Positions 1 to 8,807 of a DNA stretch of 64,000 bases are shown one piece after another. This DNA comes from Acanthaster planci. Lineage: Eukaryota > Echinodermata > Asteroidea > Valvatida > Acanthasteridae. The first letter of the stretch is position 1; each line of letters begins with the position of its first letter. The notes below the pieces were generated by a model that saw only the letters and a program-made list of their open reading frames with translations, did no database searches and had not been told where the DNA came from. The stretch is taken from NCBI RefSeq assembly GCF_001949145.1, contig NW_019091357.1:223746-287745 (forward strand), given 5' to 3'. Made by a program: the position numbers and the translations under genes.

Positions 1-117
1 CTAGAACATACTCATAAACACTGCCCTCACATTACCAGAACATACTCATAAACAGTGCCCTCATATTACTGCAAAATCATTATAACTCATAAACAGTGCC
101 CTCACATTACTTGGTTA
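1..117. repeat. Short tandem repeat, three diverged copies
   Basis: The phrase CTCATAAACA(C/G)TGCCCTCA is repeated three times with spacing of roughly 40 bases. The copies differ at a few positions and the last spacer carries an insertion. No coding signal goes with it. The array probably continues to the left of the window. Confidence 0.7.
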
Positions 118-516
118 AAACTCGTTTTATACATCATTTTCAGCGCCGTGAAGGACCTGGACAAGGTGCTGACCAAAGTTTTTTTTCAGTGTCGTGAGAC
201 TTCAGTAGTCTCTAGTGAAGTTTCTTGTTTCTTGGAAATAGCCAAATTAAATGATGCTCATATTTTGTTATGTGAATACCATTTGTTTAAATTATTAATC
301 ACTACGCATGATCCTTTGATCTTTTTAGTAGTGTACAAATGCAGACAGACTTGCTTCATCACTAAGGTGGAAGCAAGGACCTACATCTCTAAGAAAATTG
401 AGTCCTTTCCTTGCCTTTTTGTGAATGAATGCCTAAGATTCAGATGAGGATCACTAATGCAATCTTAGAAGCTTTTCCTCCTCAGTGATGGAGGTGAAGA
501 CTGGTATCTATCTGAG

Positions 517-3500
517 TTACTTCCTTTCCTTGACATTGTCATGAACCATTTCTGTGAAGTCCCATAGGATCTTGTCCTCCATCTTCCTTCTCTCCATGTT
601 GAAGGAAGCGAGGGCGCTCTTCTCATCAGCATCATGGTCTGCTTCTCCTGGGGCATGCCCAGAGCTTTCACACAAGGAGGTCTGGGGAAGAAATCAATCA
701 CAAAAGGAACTAAGCTACAGCAGAAATTGAGACATTTCTTCCAAAACTATAGTATCCCTTTATGCTCCTAATTTTTTTACACCTTTTATTTCATTAAAAA
801 AAGTTGTTGGGGGGTTAGGCTACATTTCCACTTTTCAAAAGAAGGGAAATTAAAAAGACCAAAGATCCCTTCATTTTTTCAATGAAAACAACTTCTGCTC
901 CTTTTTTGATCATGACCCCAATTGGGTCCTCCCCCTTTCCCAGATTCATCCTTGCAGAAACCAAAAATGATATGAAACACAGGACTCTTACCAGTCAGTC
1001 AGTCAGTCCACTTGCACCATGACACTAGCCAGCCTCAACAACCATGTAGGCAGCCAGGGCAGTACATTCACCTGGCCAAAAGGCCTTCCCAAATCTAAAC
1101 ACAGGGAAAAATGACAAGAGGAAATTGTCACCTAAGGTTTTTCAGTCACACTGTAATACTTTTTCCCCCAAATGAGCAAACCATCCATGTTTCAACCCAT
1201 CACCACATAGAATCTTATTGTGAGTAGCTCTTACATCCATAAAACCACACAGGGCTGGGGAGTGCAGGATGTAACAGGCTGGGTGGGGTCAGGGCCCAAT
1301 TTCATGGGCTTCTTGACACATTCATAAAACCATACAGTGCTGGGGAGTGCAGGATGTAACAGGCTGGGTGGGGTCAGGGCCCAATTTCATGGGCTTCTTG
1401 ACACATTCATAAAACCATACAGTGCTGGGGAGTGCTGGGGGTAACAGGCTGGGTGGGGTCAAGGCCCAATTTCGTGGGGCTTCTTAACAGAGTCATAAGA
1501 AAAATCATGCTCCATGTAATTTTAGCAGAAAAATATGATGCTAACCTTGAGCACTATTTCATATTGTTGCTCGGGGTGGTTGTGCTGATGGTTGCGTGCG
1601 GATAGAGATTTCTCTTGTAACATCACTAAGTTTAAGCAAATCTTTCCTCCAAGGTTAGGATGCATTTGGCTGTACTTACTGTTTACGGTATGCATGAAAT
1701 ACGCAGAGCCCGTGTAAGCGTAAAATTGTGTGCTAAGCAGCATCAAGAAATTGGGCCCTGACAGTTAAAAGCAAGGTTCCCACGACATCTGAAAATCAAC
1801 TTCAGTGACCTTTCCTGCACTTTCCAGAACTAAAATATATGATTATTTCCATGGCATTCAATACCACTCTGCACAGGAAATCACCCTTGTACGGTCTTGA
1901 TTTCCATGACTTTTCCTCAGACCATTTTTCCATGAGTTTTCCATGACTTTCCAGGGCAACTTTTTCCCAGGATTTCAATGACTGTGGGATCCCTGTACAA
2001 GGACAAATGGGTTAAAAACAGGTACAGTCCATCATTTGCAGTTATCCAAAAGGTATCCAAAATTGTTGTTGAAAAGCATACTCGGTTTAGATGGAGGACT
2101 AAATTCGCTGGGAAACTGTTCTTTCTGGCAAACGGTCACCATGAAGAAACAATTTTTTCAAGCAGGCCCCTTCTCAAATTTTTGGAAAGTCACTATTAGA
2201 AATTCTTGCAAGCATTGACACAATGCACAGACAATGGCAGTTTCTATAATTCATCAGTTCAGGGGGTGGCAAGGTGAAGCTGCATTTGACTGAAGATGAG
2301 ATTGTTTCCCAGATGCTAAATTCAGGCACAATTTAAAACATGACTCAGCAACTTTTGAGCTGAAATCTAAGTCCTGGAATAGTTTTCTCAGAATATGGAG
2401 CATTCACTATAAAGCTGAAACTTCATCTTCGTCAAGTTCGTTCTTGTGTTCCTTTTAGATTTTGAGTAATGGTGGACTGTACCTTTAAATAAATTGTTGC
2501 AACAACCGAAATCATGGCAACTATTGTCGTAAAACAAGAGATGGCTTACTCTACTGGGGCAGTGATGCCAGAAGATGAGCCCACAGGCAGGGGACCAACC
2601 ATGCTGCTATCACCTTACTCTATCAGGCCAGAGATGCCAGAAGATGAGCCCACAGGCAAGGGACCAGCCACGCTGTTATCACCTTTAACACCCGGTAAAA
2701 ATACAGTAATAAAAAGGAGCAGTTATGTCTGTATGCATTGTAATAAATGTACTTTAGTTTGAGCATGTCCCCAGCAGAGTTGTGGGTTTTGAGGCAATGT
2801 CCAAAAGGCATGGCTGAGGCTAGATGATTAAAGCCACAAGTGAGTGGCTTCAGTTATTTGCCACAAACTTATGTAATTCTGTCAGCCTTAGCCAGCTGAT
2901 TCGGAAAAGATCCATCTTCGGCCAGTTGACACACGTACAAACAACAAAAGGTGCCCAGTAGCTGCTTTCTCAACTTAACAAATTGTGAAAACTCTGGCTG
3001 TGTGCGTGGACATTTCTTGAAGAACCTCTGAATTTTACCCTAAAGAGTTGGGGGGAGGGGCTAGGGAATCTACGCCCCTTTAACACATTTTCTAATATTA
3101 TCAAGGTGCATATTTTCCAGAAGTGTTCTAGGTTTTTTAATTACTCTTTTTGGTCATTCTGACACCATTTTTGTGAAAATCCAACATACCGTTCTCGCAC
3201 AGCACCTTTTTTCTGAGAGAGGTCAACCAAGAATGTAAACTCTTTTGCTGCCTTTCCCAACTTCAAGTGACTGTCAAACCATATGACAGATTGAGATAAA
3301 ACTTCAATATTTGTATTATAGAAGTTTGTAAAAAAAATCCAGCATTGGAAAGCCCAATTCTTGGGATTGCTGCGAGCTGTGAGGTGGTCCAATGTAACCA
3401 AGCTCTTAGCATTAGACGTTAGGAAGTACCAGGGCCAAACCTACCTGCAAAAATTGATTTCTTCACAGATGGCAAATACATGTACATGTATGACTGACAA

Positions 3501-3953
3501 GTCTAAGCTTTTCTACCTGCTGTTTTCTCCATTGTTCTTGCTCCTCATCACTGTCAGGTGGCTGTCACTTGGGTCCTCACTGGAACTTGAGTCTCTCTTG
3601 AGCCCACGTCTTGAGAAGAACAAAAAGGAGATGAATACTGATGTCATCACTGGTTCTAGGTGTTAACTTCAGCAGTGAAAACAGAGTGGTGACTTCATCA
3701 TAAAAAATTGAAAAAACTAACAAAAATCGTAAGCAGTATCATTCCTTAGTAGAAAATTGCATTGATTTGTCGAATTTGTCGGACAAAGTCACAGTAGGGC
3801 CTACATGTACAAAGGTTTTGTACAGAATTGTTAATTTTGTTTCTGATATTTAGGGCCTTTTTAAACACAGTCTTCGTACAAAGTACATGTACTTACCTTC
3901 ACTGTCTGTGCGACGGCTATAAGTATAAATATCAGTGTCATCTTCATCACTTT
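517..3953 (-). CDS. Unrecognised gene, three C-terminal exons (partial, with a frame break)
   Basis: I do not recognise this protein. Three minus-strand exons can be read. Exon 3953-3897 (acceptor CACAG, donor GTAAGT) reads SDEDDTDIYTYSRRTDSE. Exon 3592-3517 reads DSSSSEDPSDSHL, then changes frame by one base and continues DSDEEQEQWRKQ to a GTAGAA donor. Exon 681-517 (acceptor CTTCCCCAG) starts in phase 0 and ends EMVHDNVKERK-stop. The protein tail is acidic and Ser-rich, followed by a charged, probably helical end. With exon phases 1 then 0, the middle exon is one base short, so either the assembly lost a base near 3558 or the gene is damaged. Exons further upstream, towards 8.7 kb, were not identified. 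Function unknown; the chain itself is inference from splice signals and composition. Confidence 0.4.
1234..1495. repeat. 85-bp tandem repeat, three copies
   Basis: Copies start at 1234, 1319 and 1404, exactly 85 bases apart. Each contains CATAAAACCA, GCTGGGGAGTGCAGGATGTA and GGGTGGGGTC. The first two are nearly identical and the third is slightly diverged. Each copy carries the GGGCCCAATTTC end motif of the element described at 1292-1760, so the array looks like a duplicated element end. Confidence 0.9.
1292..1760. mobile_element. MITE-like element with GGGCCCAATTTC inverted ends
   Basis: The left end motif GGGCCCAATTTC (1292, repeated at 1377 and 1463) is matched by the reverse complement GAAATTGGGCCC at 1747-1758. 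No transposase-like frame lies inside. It is probably a non-autonomous DNA element with an amplified left end. ATTGGGCCCTGA also follows the assembly gap at 47751, so the motif recurs in the window. Confidence 0.55.
1774..2003 (-). mobile_element. Diverged repeat with hAT-like ends
   Basis: Ends read AAGGTTCCCACG and GGGATCCCTG, and the interior is full of CATGGAAA/TTTCCATGAC words. The element at 44439-44684 has the same composition with better ends, CAGGGTTCC and GGAACCCTG. The pair appears to be one old non-autonomous hAT-like family in opposite orientations. Confidence 0.5.
2563..2690. repeat. Two-copy tandem duplication, about 69-bp period
   Basis: The segment ATGCCAGAAGATGAGCCCAC plus the following 35 or so bases occurs at about 2566 and again at 2635. 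It is open in one plus-strand frame, but there are no splice or start signals that make a convincing exon. Confidence 0.6.
3060..3300 (+). repeat. Dispersed repeat, copy A (second copy near 41690-41860)
   Basis: The stretch around TTCTGACACCATTTTTGTG, followed by CGCACAGCACC and GGTCAACCAA, is recognisably the same as 41735-41830 (TTTTGACACCAATTTTGT, CGCAGCACC, GGTCAGCCAA). Both copies have the same orientation. The family is unidentified. Confidence 0.55.
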
Positions 3954-4044
3954 CTGTGAGGCCAAACTTGTCAGAGCTGACAAAGTGTTGACAAAGTACT
4001 GATTATTTAAGCAGCAAGACGTAAGGACAGCATAGAATAGACAT

Positions 4045-4315
4045 GTGACAACTTTTTCAAGCTAGTCTGATTTAGATGTGGCCTACATGTATATGCCAAA
4101 AGATAGGTTTCAAATAAGCTTTCTAGTGATAGTATTGATACCAAAAGCAATATTATGCGATGTTGGGTGGGGGAAATGTGATTTTTTAAAAGGATTTTAA
4201 ACGGGCGTATTTTGTGCCTCCGTATTTGTATTGAATAACATAGGAATATTCTGAAAAACCCGTGACCCGCATTCCTTGCTTTTCGTTATATGCGTCACTT
4301 TCTATATGTCGTTAA
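4045..4315 (+). repeat. Dispersed repeat, copy A (second copy at 58412-58635)
   Basis: About 230 bases align with 58412-58635 in the same orientation. Shared words include TGATTTAGATGT, AGATAGGTTT, GGATTTTAAAC, GCGTATTTTGTGCCTC, GTATTTGTATTGAATAACAT and GCGTCACTTTCT/GCATCACTTTCT. There is no coding frame. The second copy lies in AHI1 intron 1. Confidence 0.75.
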
Positions 4316-4707
4316 TCACAACAAGATGGCGTGCACAGCTGCGCGGTCGCACCACATGGGACCGAACAACCCGTAGGCTAGTCCCATGGTCCGATTAAAA
4401 AACACCCCTTTGAAGGTTCAGAATTTGCTCAAATTACACCCACTTACAGCTCAAGAGTTATGTTTCACAACGATTCACCTTAAAATGACAACACTTTGTT
4501 ACAAACCAGGATTAGTTGGGCGGAATTTCGAGCTCAAACTTTCGCGGCACCGCCTGCCTGGAGCTGGAGGTCGATTGGAAAATGCACTACATTAATTTGT
4601 CCGTCAGACTCCTTACAACAGCCAATCAGCAGCGCGAAATCCGGACACACCTGCAGGCTGAGTGTGTGGGCACCTTTCAGAGGTCGCGCGCGACGTGTTT
4701 ACACACC

Positions 4708-4752
4708 TACATGTACAGTGTACAGTACATGTACACGTACATGTACATAGAG
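4708..4752. repeat. TACATG/GTACAT simple repeat
   Basis: Runs of the self-complementary words TACATGTA and CATGTACATG. The same low-complexity sequence recurs throughout the window, with dense patches at 20751-20772, 22520-22540, 23020-23110, 24410-24450, 24680-24765, 45125-45170 and 46678-46715. It creates spurious frames rich in Met, Tyr, Thr, Cys and His. Confidence 0.9.
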
Positions 4753-5039
4753 AGACGGTGGTCATGGTGGTTCCTGCAAACCTTTCCGAGTCCTAAAAAA
4801 AATTCTCCTCAGACTGATACATTCTCCAAAAATCTACGAACACATCAAGTCCCATTTGAATTCACAGAGGTAGGGCTTTTCCTTCCTCAATCTTCCACAA
4901 ATCTCCTGTCCTGGTGGATTTTTAAGGATCTGGGAAGGTTGGCCATGAGACACACGTCTCACCGGTCACCAAACACGGACAAGCCGAAAGGCGCCTTCGA
5001 CCTTTTTCAGAGAGTAATGTTTTTATCGTTTGTGCAATA

Positions 5040-5790
5040 AAAGAATTAATTTTGAGAAAACTTCAATTCGTTACTTTCCTCAAAATTACCCAGATTGATC
5101 TGAAGTTCCATCCACTCGCATTTCTGAATGATTTTACCGACAAAAATGCTTAACCAAATTTAAAAAAAAAACATCACTCACCATTACAAATCAATTTTGG
5201 CGAAAAAATTTAATCCGTAATTTTTCTCCTAAAATTGCTCAAATTGATCTGAAGTTCCATCTACATGCATTTGTGAGTAATTTTAGCGAGAAGCTGTTTG
5301 ACCAAATTTCTAATAAAAACGTAAGGTTAACCCCTTGCAAATTTCATAATTTCAGAAAAAAAATCAATTTGTTCTTTTCCTTCAAAGTTGCTCAAATTGA
5401 TTTTTTAACGATTTTAGAGGGAAACTGTGTGATCAGATTTTTAATAAAATTGCAAGGCTAACCCCTTGCAAATTTCATTTAATTTTGCCTGAAAATTGCG
5501 ATGTCATTTTCCCTAAAAATTTCCCTAAAAAAATATTTATCTGAATTTCAATATGCATGCATTTTAAAGACCAAATAGTTTCAACATTTCATAAAAATCG
5601 CAACACAAACCAATTGCGTATTTTAACTTTCATGAAAAATTTCAATTCCTGATTTTCCTAAAAATTGCTCAAACTGATTTGAATTTACAGCCACTTGTGT
5701 TTGAGTGTTGCTTTTGGGGGGGGGGAGAATGATTAAATTTTAATTAAATAAAAAGGCTAAGTCCTTGCAAATTCTGGGTTTAAATTTTAT
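5040..5790 (+). repeat. Diverged tandem array, about 150-bp unit
   Basis: The phrase TTGCTCAAATTGAT or close variants recurs near 5087, 5233, 5388 and 5664. It comes with CTGAAGTTCCATC, GATTTTAGCGAGAA-type and GCTAACCCCTTGCAAATTTC segments. Spacings of about 145 and 155 bases, then about 277 with one unit missing or degraded, indicate an old satellite-like array. It is AT-rich and non-coding. Confidence 0.7.
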
Positions 5791-5799
5791 CCTGTATTT

Positions 5800-8680
5800 T
5801 CTTGAAAAATTATTTTTATCCTTACAGAATACAGATGTAAGCTTAAAACCTTCGTGGGGTAAAAAGTAAGGCTTTTTTGAAACCGCATTCATCAAATTTT
5901 AATATTTTTGGTTCGATTTATTAAATATTTCTAAACATGACGTAATCTGGGTTCCTCTCAATAATGAATACACATAACCTATCAAAAAATATACATCGTC
6001 TACAGTATTGAAGCAAAAATAAACTGAGCACTACAGACATCTTTGAAGAACACTCCCCCCCGACAGAACTCCAGCCAACCAAGATATGTAATTCACATTT
6101 GTAACAAAAAGGCCAGTTCTTTAAAATAAATGACATGTACTGAAGAAAAACGCTGTAGGTGTCATTTTGTGGGATCTTGCCACATTTTACAAAGTTTCCA
6201 TTACACAATCCAAATATCCAGCCAAACCTGATGTTTATTAATTATTCAATGGTGCACACATTTAAAACAGAAAAGAGTTGAAATCTGCATTGAAATCCAA
6301 TCAGCCAATAAGGAGGTTCAAGAACTGGGAGGTTAAGATTTAAGATATCTTTGCTGGCAGACAAAAGTTTATGATTAGAAGTAAAGAAATACTACATGTA
6401 TGCCTCAACCTTGCTTAGAAAGGAAATGCATATTCTTATCAAACATGTGATAGTAATATCAAACCCTACACCCCAAAATATTGGAATTCTCTAATACTGC
6501 TTTTGAAGGCACTTTTTAAAAGGCACGATATCTGTACAAATGCACAATGAAATTATGGCACATACATGTAATATCCACTTAACTCAAGATAAATATTGCA
6601 ACATTCTAAAGAATATATGCTTGCAAGACAAATATTATTTTACCCAAGACTTTAAAAATCTTGTTCCTCCTTGCATTTTTGAAAACAAAAGCTACTGTTT
6701 TTACTTGTCTCAGTAAACCAATAAGCACACCAAGATACCCACAGCACCTTGCTAGAAAGTCTCCTAAATGCAACTTCTGTGTTTCTGTACAAAGCAAGCC
6801 AACGTTTGTAGAACTTATGGCCTAATAAAAAAATTTCCCATTTCTCATCCACATCCAAAAGTAATGCTGTATCAATTTCATTTATCGAAACTTTAATTGA
6901 AATATCAAACAAATGTCAAAGCAGAATTTTTATTGATTAATTACATTGGAATACTGCTCATTACCATAATTAGTCTGGATGGCAGCAAGATGGCAGCAAT
7001 GTACTAGCCTGTTTGAGGGGTTACTCCCCACACCTTAGACCATCAATTTGATTTCCAAATTCACTCAATCGTCCAACTTGAAATGTCATCCCTGGCTAAT
7101 AAGTGTGGATGTTGGCAGAAATAAAGGGGAATATATCTCATTACTACTCAATTTGAGGAACTAGGAATTATTTTCATGTGGCCTTAAGCAGAAATGACTG
7201 CTTTCAAAATGTATATGCTTTCAATTGATCACAAGCATCACAGACAATACATCAGCAGACATTAGGCAGAGAACCTGGCTTTACTGAGGAAATTATACCG
7301 GTACAGCTCTACCAATTTGGCTGCAGGTGTTCGGGACATGTTTACAATGATGTTATCAGGTATTGCAGATTTAGACCAACTCAGCTGTATTCCACACGTT
7401 TGCAAGCATATAACTCTAAGAATGTAAGCAGTAACACAATACATTCATGGATGTACATTTCAGAGTACCAAATATGAATTCTTAATTTCTCATGTCTCAT
7501 CAAAAGGCAAAATGTACATGTACACGACCATGCATTTGTGTTCATTGGCAATGGCATTAACTGCCAGTACATGGCAAAATACGGCAACAAAATAACAGCC
7601 AAAGACTGTTCTTTACTGAACAGCCCTGGAATCTACACAACTCATTCCTGATGAGTTCAGATTTGCTCTTTACTTTCTGTTTTAATTACAGTATTGCTCC
7701 ATTCAAACAAAACCTGATTCAAAATTTTCCAGATTTAAAGAAAAACTATGGGAAAGATAATGATGGTTGGTGAGGCCCATGCCCCTCAGCCCCCCCCGGT
7801 CCACATTTAGGTGTGTCTACATTTGGTAATCCTATATTGTACATGTCTTACTACAGTATGAATGTTGATGACATGCAGTACATCAAACACCAATTACTTG
7901 TGAAGGCTGGCTGTACTAATGAGGATTCTGGTAGCTCAAGAACTCCAAACATTTTGTCAAAGAATTCACAACGAATTATTTTCTGTTTATCATAAGTTAT
8001 TCAACTTGTCAGGCTGACCACAGCCTCCAAAAGAACTACATGTACATTAAAGAGAGGTATTGCACAGTTCTATTGGGAGGTTTGCAACAGTAGAAAGAAA
8101 AGTGGATGTTATGGCGCCCTCTGTATAGCCAAACATCCACTTTCTATCATTTAAGAAACCACTTGGTTTCATGGAAATTTCTAGCGCCATCTTACCAATG
8201 CATATGTCAATCCAATTTGCTTGCATACAAGGAGAATAATTTATATGACTGGCGCCCTCTTGTGACTAGCTCGGCACATCCCTTCAGCAAATAATCAACT
8301 GATTTCGAGGAGAAAAGTCCAATTCAATTTTTGGAATAATCTTTTAGAATCTGGTACAACATTTTGGTAAAACATACAAAGCCTGTCAGCATGCACCGTT
8401 TCGAAGTGTAACTTCAAAGGCAGGAAAATAAGTTCCCCCAACACTATGCCAAATATTGGTGTCCTCTTTGAGGCACTATTATAAACCAGCTCATTATCAT
8501 GGGTCCAATTCATCATCAGAATCTGTCCTGCAACTTTAGTAAAACTGACGCTATGATAACACCAACAAAAGTCCCCACTGGAAGATTTTAACAATTGCCT
8601 GCACTGCCCAAATAATCAGTATTCTCAGGATACCTTTTTTAAGATTTATATACACAAATACAATTATAAAGTGGAAGCAC
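5800..8680. other. Non-coding stretch, no confident gene
   Basis: AT-rich DNA without a supported gene. One weak exon candidate is the minus-strand segment 7384-7259, after an ATACAG acceptor. It reads LSWSKSAIPDNIIVNMSRT and ends NFLSKARFSA-stop in phase 0, which would fit the donor at 8685, but nothing else supports it. A repeat-family fragment may lie near 6800-6900. Confidence 0.4.
8096..8148. repeat. Hairpin around GGCGCCCTCT
   Basis: AAGTGGATGTT-A-TGGC and GCCAAACATCCACTTTC are inverted copies separated by about 11 bases containing GCCCTCTGTATA. It is a compact foldback with a GCGCCCTCT core, a word that recurs in this window, often in or beside repeats. Confidence 0.65.
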
Positions 8681-8684
8681 TTAC

Positions 8685-8807
8685 CATTTGTTTCATAAAG
8701 ATTGGTGAAGCCAATCCCTTCAATCCACAAATTTCCACAATCTCTTGCATATTCAATTTAAAAATCAGTCTCTGTGTGATATCTCCACAACCATTCATCT
8801 CAGCCAT
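8685..8807 (-). CDS. Candidate first exon or alternative-frame exon overlapping the 2H gene's stop
   Basis: AAAATGG opens a 41-codon frame, MAEMNGCGDITQRLIFKLNM and on to IFMKQM, that stops at a strong GTAAGT donor. Its ATG lies inside the last codons of the upstream 2H gene: the string AAAATGGCTGA contains both the ATG of this frame and the TGA stop of the other. The frame is open upstream too, back to a possible CTACAG acceptor at 8901. An alternative splice form of the 2H gene could therefore read ALLRIQWLIQ... through this frame. No downstream exon is confirmed. I do not recognise the protein, and chance overlap remains possible. Confidence 0.35.

Noticed and set aside
121-180. Plus-strand exon AVKDLDKVLTK
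   Set aside because: Follows an ATTTTCAG acceptor and looks protein-like, but it has no proper donor, its continuation is not protein-like, and the neighbouring gene lies outside the window; too little to call.
4516-5040. Long plus-strand frame (174 codons)
   Set aside because: Part of it is TACATG repeat translated as Tyr-Met-Tyr-Thr, with no splice signals or recognisable domain.
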